From positions 3,342,001 through 3,406,000 of the forward strand of contig JAXIVH010000038.1 in NCBI GenBank assembly GCA_036785325.1: a stretch of 64,000 bases of DNA. The letters run 5' to 3'. Source of the DNA: Urophycis tenuis (taxonomy: Eukaryota > Chordata > Actinopteri > Gadiformes > Phycidae). Each line of letters opens with the position of its first letter. Position 1 is the stretch's first letter. The notes beneath the pieces were generated by a model. The model searched no databases. It saw only the letters and a program-made list of their open reading frames with translations, and was not told the DNA's origin. The position numbers were made by a program, and so were the translations under genes. Below are positions 1 through 11,305 of the stretch, one piece after another.

Positions 1-549
1 CCAAATTGCTCGCGGATGGGCTCATTTTAATCGGGGAAATCTAAGCTTTCCAACGGCGTATGGCAAGACTATATTGACTCATGGGTTGTTGAAATACTAA
101 GCTAATTAATTTGTGTTCTGTAAGGAAAGATTGATGTTAATTGAAACGTTGAAGGTATGTTTTTAGCTGCTGGGTAGACTTCAGTCAACCTGACGCAGTT
201 TAGTCTGTGATCAACCAGACTGCTCGCGGATGGGCTCATTTTAAGCGGGGAAATCTAAGCTTTCCAACGGCGTATGGCAAGACTATATTCACTAAAGGGT
301 CGTTGAAATACTAAGCTAATTCTTTTGTGTTCTGTAAGGAAAGATTGATGTTAATTGAAACGTTGAAGGTATGTCTTTAGCTGCTGTGTAGACTTCAGTC
401 AACCTGACGCAGATTTGTCTGTGAGCAACCAAATTGCTCGGAGATGGGCTCATTTTAAACGGGGAAATCTAAGCTTTCCAACAACGTATGGCATGACTAT
501 ATTTGCCCATGGGTCGTCGAAATAATAAGCTGATTCATGTGTGTTCTGT
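1..549 (+). repeat. 214-bp satellite array, block 1 (left edge cut)
   Basis: Tandem monomers of 214 bp, A+T rich. The distance between successive TGCTCG motifs is 214 (positions 7 and 221). Landmarks in each monomer are GATGGGCTCATTTTAAG, TCTAAGCTTTCC with a HindIII site, GGCGTATGGCAAGAC, CTAAGCTAATTAATTTG and GTAGACTTCAGTCAACCTGACG. There are two main monomer types. One has CCAGACTGCTCGCGG with TTGACTCATGGG. The other has CCAAATTGCTCGG with ATTATAAG and TTCACCAAAGGG. No monomer has a coding frame. About 2.6 monomers lie in this block. Confidence 0.95.
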
Positions 550-1250
550 TGGCTGTGGAAAGAAAATAGCACACAAGTCATACCAAGTCACCTTTATTTT
601 TCAGTGATAAACATTAATAAATAAACAGTATGGACATTGTATAAACAGTTGTATAAAAAGTCTAAACGGTATGAACAGTGTTCTTATAAAAGATATCAAT
701 ATCAATACTGATCACGTGTGTATTTTATATTTCCAGGTTATTTGTTGATGAGCCAGAGCCTGTGACTCCCACCAACCGGCCCGTTCAGCCCACTGCGTTG
801 TCGTCCTCCACCCGGCCGAAGCCTCCTGCGCCCACCCGCCTCCAGCCGAGGCCTCCTGCTGCGTCAGCCTGTGGCCCGCCCGCCCCCTGTGTCGGCAGCA
901 CCCATACCGCTGGTCCTCCCCGCACAGCCACAGGCCCCCTCCGTCCTGCTTCGTGGGCCATCCTGCAGCTGTCTCTGCAGTCATCGTGTGTCAAAACCAT
1001 TCAAACTTGTATATGGTAACATTTCAAAATGACACCAGCATAAATGAGGACCTTGCAATAGGTTGTGTGTTACATGACCCCCCTGGCATACAGCTGTATG
1101 TCTCTGTGAAGGTGGTTGTGAAGAACTGCATCCGGCTGAACAAGTACAAGTGCCGGTGAGGCAGCAACTCTCTCGAGGGGTTGCACGCCCACCTGGTTAA
1201 CGCCATCCCTTCACAGCGATGTGGGATCATGCCGTTCCAAGTAAGTGATT

Positions 1251-1293
<43 letters not shown>

Positions 1294-1530
1294 GCGCATA
1301 TATACACACACACACACACACATATATACACACACATATATATATATATACTTAAACATAGCTGACCCTTTTTTTCCCCCTTCTCGGGGATTATGCTCCC
1401 AGTTTTGATCTCGGACGTCTGGTCACTTATAGCATATAATAATATTCTATTACTGTTAAGCCAACTATGAATAATAAAACAGGCCAAAACATGTGTCCTT
1501 TATCATAGCTACACGTATTACAAAAAAAAC
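550..1530 (+). pseudogene. Exon-bearing cassette, copy 1 (reference description)
   Basis: This is a non-satellite block set in the satellite. It has TATAAAAAG near 652, TTATAAAAG near 684, CACGTG at 713-718 and an acceptor-like TATTTCCAG ending at 736. A G+C-rich exon-like block follows at 737-1240, with GTAAGT from 1241 and (CA)n/(TA)n at 1253-1351. All three frames of the full block are closed. Frame 0 has TGATGA at its start and is then open to 1156. It reads through a stretch containing DPPGIQLYV and NKYKC before TGA at 1157-1159. The frame beyond, open in other copies, reads RGSNSLEGLHAHL and GIMPFQ. This loosely recalls an RG-xx-LEG-xH-xHL motif that I associate with transposase-derived fish proteins; that is inference from memory. 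A second frame gives an 85-residue proline-rich ORF (762-1019). It is best treated as a repeated pseudo-exon, though transcription is possible. Confidence 0.7.
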
Positions 1531-4300
1531 GCGTGAATTGAAAAGTTGAAGGTATGTTTTTAGCTGCTGGGTAGACTTCATTCAACCTGACGCAGTTTAG
1601 TCTGTGAGCAACTAAATTGCTCGCGGATGGGCTCATTTTAAGCTGGGAAATCTAAAGTTCCCAACGGCGTATGGCAAGACTATATTGAGTCATGGGTCGT
1701 TGAAATACTAAGCTAATTAATTTCTGTTCTTTATTGAAAGATTGATCTTAATTGAAACGTTGAAGGTATGTTTTTAGCTGCTGGGTAGACTTCATTCAAC
1801 CTGACGCAGTTTAGTCTGTGATCAACCAGACTGCTCGCGGATGGGCTCATTTTAAGCGGGGAAATCTAAGCTTTCCAACGGCGTATGGCAAGACTATATT
1901 CACTAAAGGGTCGTTGAAATACTAAGCTAATTCTTTTGTGTTCTGTAAGGAAAGATTGATGTTAATTGAAACGTTGAAGGTATGTCTTTAGCTGCTGTGT
2001 AGACTTCAGTCAACCTGACGCAGATTTGTCTGTGAGCAACCAAATTGCTCGGAGATGGGCTCATTTTAAGCGGGGAAATCTAAGCTTTCCAACGGCGTAT
2101 GGAAAGACTATATTGACTCATGGCTCGTTGAAATACTAAGCTAATTAATTTGTGTTCTGTAAGGAAAGATTGATGTTAATTGAAACGTTGAAGGTATTTT
2201 TTTAGCTGCTGGGTAGACTTCAGTCAACCTGACGCAGTTTAGTCTGTGAGCAACCAAATTGCTCGGGGATGGGCTCATTATAAGCGGGGAAATCTAAGCT
2301 TTCCAACGGCGTATGGCAAGACTATATTCACCAAAGGGTCGTTGAAATACTAAGCTAATTATTTTGTGTTCTGTAAGGAAAGATTGATGTTAATTGAAAC
2401 GTTAAAGGTATGTTTTTAGCTGCTGTGTAGACTTCATTCAACCTGACGCAGTTTAGTCTGTGATCAACCAGACTGCTCGCGGATGGGCTCATTTTAAGCG
2501 GGGAAATCTAAGCTTTCCAACGGCGTATGGCAAGACTATATTGACTCATGGGTCGTTGAAATACTAAGCTAATTAATTTGTGTTCTGTAAGGAAAGATTG
2601 ATGTTAATTGAAACGTTGAAGGTATGTTTTTAGCTGCTGGGTAGACTTCAGTCAACCTGACGCAGTTTAGTCTGTGATCAACCAGACTGCTCGCGGATGG
2701 GCTCATTATAAGCGGGGAAATCTAAGCTTTCCAACGGCGTATGGCAAGACTATATTCACCAAAGGGTCGTTGAAATACTAAGCTAATTATTTTGTGTTCT
2801 GTAAGGAAAGATTGATGTTAATTGAAACGTTAAAGGTATGTTTTTAGCTGCTGTGTAGACTTCATTCAACCTGACGCAGTTTAGTCTGTGATCAACCAGA
2901 CTGCTCGCGGATGGGCTCATTTTAAGCGGGGAAATCTAAGCTTTCCAACGGCGTATGGCAAGACTATATTGACTCATGGGTCGTTGAAATACTAAGCTAA
3001 TTAATTTGTGTTCTGTAAGGAAAGATTGATGTTAATTGAAACGTTGAAGGTATGTTTTTAGCTGCTGGGTAGACTTCAGTCAACCTGACGCAGTTTAGTC
3101 TGTGATCAACCAGACTGCTCGCGGATGGGCTCATTTTAAGCGGGGAAATCTAAGCTTTCCAACGGCGTATGGCAAGACTATATTGACTCATGGGTCGTTG
3201 AAATACTAAGCTAATTAATTTGTGTTCTGTAAGGAAAGATTGATGTTAATTGAAACGTTGAAGGTATGTTTTTAGCTGCTGGGTAGACTTCAGTCAACCT
3301 GACGCAGTTTAGTCTGTGATCAACCAGACTGCTCGCGGATGGGCTCATTTTAAGCGGGGAAATCTAAGCTTTCCAACGGCGTATGGAAAGACTATATTGA
3401 CTCATGGGTCGTTGAAATACTAAGCTAATTAATTTGTGTTCTGTAAGGAAAGATTGATGTTAATTGAAACGTTGAAGGTATGTTTTTAGCTGCTGGGTAG
3501 ACTTCAGTCAACCTGACGCAGTTTAGTCTGTGATCAACCAGACTGCTCGCGGATGGGCTCATTTTAAGCGGGGAAATCTAAGCTTTCCAACGGCGTATGG
3601 CAAGACTATATTCACTAAAGGGTCGTTGAAATACTAAGCTAATTCATTTGTGTTCTGTAAGGAAAGATTGATGTTAATTGAAACGTTGAAGGTATGTCTT
3701 TAGCTGCTGTGTAGACTTCAGTCAACCTGACGCAGTTTAGTCTGTGATCAACCAGACTGCTCGCGGATGGGCTCATTTTAAGCAGGGAAATCTAAGCTTT
3801 CCAACGGCGTATGGCAAGACTATATTCACTAAAGGGTCGTTGAAATACTAAGCTAATTCATTTGTGTTCTGTAAGGAAAGATTGATGTTAATTGAAACGT
3901 TGAAGGTATGTCTTTAGCTGCTGTGTAGACTTCAGTCAACCTGACGCAGATTTGTCTGTGAGCAACCAAATTGCTCGGAGATTGGCTCATTTTAAACGGG
4001 GAAATCTAAGCTTTCCAACGGCGTATGGCAAGACTATATTCACTAAAGGGTCGTTGAAATACTAAGCTAATTCATTTGTGTTCTGTAAGGAAAGATTGAT
4101 GTTAATTGAAACGTTGAAGGTATGTCTTTAGCTGCTGTGTAGACTTCAGTCAACCTGACGCAGATTTGTCTGTGAGCAACCAAATTGCTCGGAGATTGGC
4201 TCATTTTAAACGGGGAAATCTAAGCTTTCCAACGACGTATGGCATGACTATATTTGCCCATGGGTCGTCGAAATAATAAGCTGATTCATGTGTGTTCTGT
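1531..4300 (+). repeat. 214-bp satellite array, block 2 (13 monomers)
   Basis: The length is 2,770 bp, which equals 13 x 214 - 12. ATTATAAG-type monomers recur every 428 bp near 2.28 and 2.70 kb, showing a dimeric higher-order repeat. Several monomers near 3.0-3.6 kb are almost identical. Confidence 0.93.
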
Positions 4301-5001
4301 TGGCTGTGGAAAGAAAATAGCACACAAGTCATACCAAGTCACCTTTATTTTTCAGTGATAAACATTAATAAATAAACAGTATGGACATTGTATAAACAGT
4401 TGTATAAAAAGTGTAAACGGTATGAACAGTGTTCTTATAAAAGATATCAATATCAATACTGATCACGTGTGTATTTTATATTTCCAGGTTATTTGTTGAT
4501 GAGCCAGAGCCTGTGACTCCCACCAACCGGCCCGTTCAGCCCACTGCGTTGTCGTCCTCCACCCGGCCGAAGCCTCCTGCGCCCACCCGCCTCCAGCCGA
4601 GGCCTCCTGCTGCATCAGCCTGTGGCCCGCCCGCCCCCTGTGTCGGCAGCACCCATACCGCTGGTCCTCCCCGCACAGCCACAGGCCCCCTCCGTCCTGC
4701 TTCGTGGGCCATCCTGCAGCTGTCTCTGCAGTCATCGTGTGTCAAAACCATTCAAACTTGTATATGGTAACATTTCAAAATGACACCAGCATAAATGAGG
4801 ACCTTGCAATAGGTTGTGTGTTACATGACCCCCCTGGCATACAGCTGTATGTCTCTGTGAAGGTGGTTGTGAAGAACTGCATCCGGCTGAACAAGTACAA
4901 GTGCCAGTGAGGCAGCAACTCTCTCGAGGGGTTGCACGCCCACCTGGTTAACGCCATCCCTTCACAGCGATGTGGGATCATGCCGTTCCAAGTAAGTGAT
5001 T

Positions 5002-5060
<59 letters not shown>

Positions 5061-5285
5061 GCGCGCATATATACACTTATATATACACACACATATATAT
5101 ATATACTTAAACATAGCTGACCCTTTTTTTCCCCCTTCTCGGGGATTATGCTCCCAGTTTTGATCTCGGACGTCTGGTCACTTATAGCATATAATAATAT
5201 TCTATTACTGTTAAGCCAACTATGAATAATAAAACAGGCCAAAACATTTGTCCTTTATCATAGCTACACGTGTTACAAAAAAAAC
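4301..5285 (+). pseudogene. Exon-bearing cassette, copy 2
   Basis: The exon-like block is 4488-4991, between TTTCCAG and GTAAGT. It has the TGA-type stop and is the only copy reading CCAGTGA instead of CCGGTGA just before it. The (CA)n run is long and uninterrupted, with the whole CA/TA tract at 5004-5105. Confidence 0.7.
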
Positions 5286-7199
5286 GCGTGAATTGAAAAG
5301 TTGAAGGTATGTTTTTAGCTGCTGGGTAGACTTCAGTCAACCTGACGCAGTTTTGTCTGTGAGCAACCAAATTGCTCGGGGATGGGCTCATTTTAAGCGG
5401 GGAAATCTAAGGTTCCCAACGGCGTATGGCAAGACTATATTGAGTCATGGGTCGTTGAAATACTAAGCTAATTAATTTCTGTTCTTTATTGAAAGATTGA
5501 TCTTAATTGAAACGTTGAAGGTATGTTTTTAGCTGCTGGGTAGACTTCAGTCAACCTGACGCAGTTTTGTCTGTGAGCAAGCAGACTGCTCGCGGATGGG
5601 CTCATTTTAAGCGGGGAAATCTAAGCTTTCCAACGGCGTATGGCAAGACTATATTGACTCATTGGTCGTTGAAATACTAAGCTAATTAATTTGTGATCTG
5701 TAAGGAAAGATTGATGTTAATTGAAACGTTGAAGGTATGTTTTTAGCTGCTGGGTAGACTTCAGTCAACCTGACACAGTTTTGTCTCTGAGCAACCAAAT
5801 TGCTTGGGGATGGGCTCATTATAAGCGGGGAAATCTAAGCTTTTCAACGGCGTATGGCAAGACTATATTCACCAAAGGGCCTTTGAAATACTAAGCTAAT
5901 TAATTTGTGTTCTGTAAGGAAAGATTTATGTTAATTGAAACGTTAAAGGTATGTTTTTAGCTGCTGGGTAGACTTCATTCAACCTGACGCAGTTTAGTCT
6001 GTGATCAACCAGACTGCTCGCGGATGGGCTCATTTTAAGCGGGGAAATCTAAGCTTTCCAACGGCCTATGGCAAGACTATATTGACTCATGGGTCATTGA
6101 AATACTAAGCTAATTAATTTGTGTTCTGTAAGGAAAGATTGATGTTAATTGAAACGTTGAAGGTATGTTTTTAGCTGCTGGGTAGACTTCAGTCAACCTG
6201 ACGCAGTTTAGTCTGTAATCAACCAGACTGCTCGCGGATGGGCTCATTTTAAGCGGGGAAATCTAAGCTTTTCAACGGCGTATGGCAAGACTATATTCAC
6301 CAATGGCCCGTTGAAATACTAAGCTAATTAATTTGTGTTCTGTAAGGAAAGATTGATGTCAATTGAAACGTTAAAGGTATGTTTTTAGCTGCTGGGTAGA
6401 CTTCATTCAACCTGACGCAGTTTAGTCTGTGATCAACCAGACTGCTCGCGGATGGGCTCATTTTAAGCGGGGAAATCTAAGCTTTCCAACTGCGTATGGA
6501 AAGACTATGTTGACTCATGGGTCGTTGAAATACTAAGCTAATTAATTTGTGTTCTGTAAGGAAAGATTGATGTTAATTGAAACGTTGAAGGTATGTCTTT
6601 AGCTGCTGTGTAGACTTCAGTCAACCTGACGCAGATTTGTCTGTGAGCAACCAAATTGCTCGGGGATGGGCTCATTATAAGCAGGGAAATCTACGCTTTC
6701 CAACGGCGTATGGCAAGACTATATTCACCAAAGGGCCGTTGAAATACTAAGCTAATTAATTTGTGTTCTGTAAGGAAAGATTGATGTTAATTGAAACGTT
6801 AAAGGTATGTTTTTAGCTGCTGGGTAGACTTCATTCAACCTGACGCAGTTTAGTCTGTGATCAACCAGACTGCTCGCGGATGGGCTCATTTTAAGCGGGG
6901 AAATCTAAGCTTTCCAACGGCGTATGGCAAGACTATATTGACTCATGGCTCGTTGAAATACTAAGCTAATTAATTTGTGTTCTGTAAGGAAAGATTGATG
7001 TTAATTGAAACGTTGAAGGTATGTTTTTAGCTGCTGGGTAGACTTCAGTCAACCTGACGCAGTTTAGTCTATGATCAACCAGACTGCTCGAGGATGGGCT
7101 CATTTTAAACGGGGAAATCTAAGCTTTCCAACGACGTATGGCATGACTATATTTGCCCATGGGTCGTCGAAATAATAAGCTGATTCATGTGTGTTCTGT
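5286..7199 (+). repeat. 214-bp satellite array, block 3 (9 monomers)
   Basis: The length is 1,914 bp, which equals 9 x 214 - 12. It mixes several monomer variants, including CTACGC in place of CTAAGC near 6691. From about 6.33 kb it is part of the 6,876-bp duplication. Confidence 0.93.
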
Positions 7200-7887
7200 T
7201 GGCTGTGGAAAGAAAATAGCACACAAGTCATACCAAGTCACCTTTATTTTTCAGTGATAAACATTAATAAATAAACAGTATGGACATTGTATAAACAGTT
7301 GTATAAAAAGTGTAAACGGTATGAACAGTGTTCTTATAAAAGATATCAATATCAATACTGATCACGTGTGTATTTTATATTTCCAGGTTATTTGTTGATG
7401 AGCCAGAGCCTGTGACTCCCACCAACCGGCCCGTTCAGCCCACTGCGTTGTCGTCCTCCACCCGGCCGAAGCCTCCTGCGCCCACCCGCCTCCAGCCGAG
7501 GCCTCCTGCTGCATCAGCCTGTGGCCCGCCCGCCCCCTGTGTCGGCAGCACCCATACCGCTGGTCCTCCCCGCACAGCCACAGGCCCCCTCCGTCCTGCT
7601 TCGTGGGCCATCCTGCAGCTGTCTCTGCAGTCATCGTGTGTCAAAACCATTCAAACTTGTATATGGTAACATTTCAAAATGAGGACCTTGCAATAGGTTG
7701 TGTGTTACAGGACCCCCTGGCATACAGCTGTATGTCTCTGTGAAGGTGGTTGTGAAGAACTGCATCCGGCTGAACAAGTACAAGTGCCGGCGAGGCAGCA
7801 ACTCTCTCGAGGGGTTGCACGCCCACCTGGTTAACGCCATCCCTTCACAGCGATATGGGATCATGCCGTTCCAAGTAAGTGATTAAA

Positions 7888-7951
<64 letters not shown>

Positions 7952-8192
7952 GCGCGCGCATATATACACACACACACACACACTTATATATACACACACA
8001 TATATATATATACTTAAACATAGCTGACCCTTTTTTTCCCCCTTCTCGGGGATTATGCTCCCAGTTTTGATCTCGGACGTCTGGTCACTTATAGCATATA
8101 ATAATATTCTATTACTGTTAAGCCAACTATGAATAATAAAACAGGCCAAAACATGTGTCCTTTATCATAGCTACACGTGTTACAAAAAAAAC
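7200..8192 (+). pseudogene. Exon-bearing cassette, copy 3 (deletion lineage)
   Basis: The exon-like block is 7387-7874, 488 bp instead of 504. A 15-bp segment after CAAAAT is missing and one C of the six-C run is lost. The second change shifts the frame ahead of the DPPGIQLYV stretch. The downstream codon is CGA rather than TGA. The CA/TA tract is at 7887-8013, with a CG interruption. The TTTCCAG and GTAAGT edges are kept. Confidence 0.7.
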
Positions 8193-10320
8193 GTGTGAAT
8201 TGAAAAGTTGAAGGTATGTTTTTAGCTGCTGGGTAGACTTCAGTCAGCCTGACGCAGTTTTGTCTGTGAGCAACCAAATTGCTCGGGGATGGGCTCATTT
8301 TAAGCAGGGAAATCTAAGGTTCCCAATGGCGTATGGCAAGATTATATTGAGTCATGGGTCGTTGAAATACTAAGCTAATTAATTTCTGTTCTTTATTGAA
8401 AGATTGATCTTAATTGAAACGTTGAAGGTATGTTTTTAGCTGCTGGGTAGACTTCAGTCAACCTGACGCAGTTTTGTCTGTGAGCAACCAGACTGCTCGC
8501 GGATGGGCTCATTTTAAGCGGGGAAATCTAAGCTTTCCAACGGCGTATGGCAAGACTATATTGACTCATGGGTCGTTGAAATACTAAGATAATTAATTTG
8601 TGTTCTGTAAGGAAAGATTGATGTTAATTGAAACATTGAAGGTATGTTTTTAGCTGCTGGGTAGACTTCACCCAACCTGACACAGTTTTGTCTGTGATCA
8701 ACCAGACTGCTGGCGGATGGGCTCATTTTAAGCGGGGAAATCTAAGCTTTCCAACGGCGTATGGCAAGACTATATTGACTCATTGCTCGTTGAAATACTA
8801 AGCTAATTAATTTGTGATCTGTAAGGAAAGATTGATGTTAATTGAAACGTTGAAGGTATGTTTTTAGCTGCTGGGTAGACTTCAGTCAACCTGACACAGT
8901 TTTGTCTCTGAGCAACCAAATTGCTTGGGGATGGGCTCATTATAAGCGGGGAAATCTAAGCTTTTCAACGGCGTATGGCAAGACTATATTCACCAAAGGG
9001 CCTTTGAAATACTAAGCTAATTAATTTGTGTTCTGTGAGGAAAGATTTATGTTAATTGAAACGTTAAAGGTATGTTTTTAGCTGCTGGGTAGACTTCATT
9101 CAACCTGACGCAGTTTAGTCTGTGATCAACCAGACTGCTCGCGGATGGGCTCATTTTAAGCGGGGAAATCTAAGCTTTCCAACGGCCTATGGCAAGACTA
9201 TATTGACTCATGGGTCATTGAAATACTAAGCTAATTAATTTGTGTTCTGTAAGGAAAGATTGATGTTAATTGAAACGTTGAAGGTATGTTTTTAGCTGCT
9301 GGGTAGACTTCAGTCAACCTGACGCAGTTTAGTCTGTGATCAACCAGACTGCTCGCGGATGGGCTCATTTTAAGCGGGGAAATCTAAGCTTTTCAACGGC
9401 GTATGGCAAGACTATATTCACCAATGGCCCGTTGAAATACTAAGCTAATTAATTTGTGTTCTGTAAGGAAAGATTGATGTCAATTGAAACGTTAAAGGTA
9501 TGTTTTTAGCTGCTGGGTAGACTTCATTCAACCTGACGCAGTTTAGTCTGTGATCAACCAGACTGCTCGCGGATGGGCTCATTTTAAGCGGGGAAATCTA
9601 AGCTTTCCAACTGCGTATGGAAAGACTATGTTGACTCATGGGTCGTTGAAATACTAAGCTAATTAATTTGTGTTCTGTAAGGAAAGATTGATGTTAATTG
9701 AAACGTTGAAGGTATGTCTTTAGCTGCTGTGTAGACTTCAGTCAACCTGACGCAGATTTGTCTGTGAGCAACCAAATTGCTCGGTGATGGGCTCATTATA
9801 AGCGGGGAAATCTACGCTTTCCAACGGCGTATGGCAAGACTATATTCACCAAAGGGCCGTTGAAATACTAAGCTAATTAATTTGTGTTCTGTAAGGAAAG
9901 ATTGATGTTAATTGAAACGTTAAAGGTATGTTTTTAGCTGCTGGGTAGACTTCATTCAACCTGACGCAGTTTAGTCTGTGATCAACCAGACTGCTCGCGG
10001 ATGGGCTCATTTTAAGCGGGGAAATCTAAGCTTTCCAACGGCGTATGGCAAGACTATATTGACTCATGGCTCGTTGAAATACTAAGCTAATTAATTTGTG
10101 TTCTGTAAGGAAAGATTGATGTTAATTGAAACGTTGAAGGTATGTTTTTAGCTGCTGGGTAGACTTCAGTCAACCTGACGCAGTTTAGTCTATGATCAAC
10201 CAGACTGCTCGAGGATGGGCTCATTTTAAACGGGGAAATCTAAGCTTTCCAACGACGTATGGCATGACTATATTTGCCCATGGGTCGTCGAAATAATAAG
10301 CTGATTCATGTGTGTTCTGT
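8193..10320 (+). repeat. 214-bp satellite array, block 4 (10 monomers)
   Basis: The length is 2,128 bp, which equals 10 x 214 - 12. It is nearly identical to the block at 15069-17196. One visible difference is CGGCG near 9819 against CGACG near 16695. Confidence 0.93.
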
Positions 10321-11008
10321 TGGCTGTGGAAAGAAAATAGCACACAAGTCATACCAAGTCACCTTTATTTTTCAGTGATAAACATTAATAAATAAACAGT
10401 ATGGACATTGTATAAACAGTTGTATAAAAAGTGTAAACGGTATGAACAGTGTTCTTATAAAAGATATCAATATCAATACTGATCACGTGTGTATTTTATA
10501 TTTCCAGGTTATTTGTTGATGAGCCAGAGCCTGTGACTCCCACCAACCGGCCCGTTCAGCCCACTGCGTTGTCGTCCTCCACCCGGCCGAAGCCTCCTGC
10601 GCCCACCCGCCTCCAGCCGAGGCCTCCTGCTGCATCAGCCTGTGGCCCGCCCGCCCCCTGTGTCGGCAGCACCCATACCGCTGGTCCTCCCCGCACAGCC
10701 ACAGGCCCCCTCCGTCCTGCTTCGTGGGCCATCCTGCAGCTGTCTCTGCAGTCATCGTGTGTCAAAACCATTCAAACTTGTATATGGTAACATTTCAAAA
10801 TGAGGACCTTGCAATAGGTTGTGTGTTACAGGACCCCCTGGCATACAGCTGTATGTCTCTGTGAAGGTGGTTGTGAAGAACTGCATCCGGCTGAACAAGT
10901 ACAAGTGCCGGCGAGGCAGCAACTCTCTCGAGGGGTTGCACGCCCACCTGGTTAACGCCATCCCTTCACAGCGATATGGGATCATGCCGTTCCAAGTAAG
11001 TGATTAAA

Positions 11009-11064
<56 letters not shown>

Positions 11065-11305
11065 GCGCGCGCATATATACACACACACACACACACTTAT
11101 ATATACACACACATATATATATATACTTAAACATAGCTGACCCTTTTTTTCCCCCTTCTCGGGGATTATGCTCCCAGTTTTGATCTCGGACGTCTGGTCA
11201 CTTATAGCATATAATAATATTCTATTACTGTTAAGCCAACTATGAATAATAAAACAGGCCAAAACATGTGTCCTTTATCATAGCTACACGTGTTACAAAA
11301 AAAAC
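10321..11305 (+). pseudogene. Exon-bearing cassette, copy 4 (deletion lineage)
   Basis: The exon-like block is 10508-10995 (488 bp), with the same 15-bp and 1-bp losses as copy 3 and a CGA codon. The CA/TA tract at 11008-11127 is shorter than in copy 3. Confidence 0.7.

Noticed and set aside
1..549. CENP-B box in the satellite monomer
   Set aside because: The complement of TTTCCAACGG gives a CCGTTGGAAA core, but the essential TTCG start and CGGG end are absent, so there is no support for a centromere-protein site.
712..984. 90-residue minus-strand ORF repeated in the full cassettes, and the 71-residue ORF inside it
   Set aside because: It is antisense to the G+C-rich exon-like block. It is open because of base composition, and its repetition only reflects copying of the cassette.
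762..1019. 85-residue proline-rich plus-strand ORF as a real gene
   Set aside because: It is identical in the full copies because the copies are recent. Its frame differs from the frame with protein-like features, and it ends in a stop before the donor.
1227..1487. Minus-strand ORFs with long VCVCVC/YIYI runs in every cassette
   Set aside because: These are translations of the (CA)n/(TA)n tract and neighbouring intron-like DNA; no protein domain.
1427..1636. 69-residue minus-strand ORF at each cassette-satellite border
   Set aside because: It crosses the cassette-satellite junction; short, with no domain.
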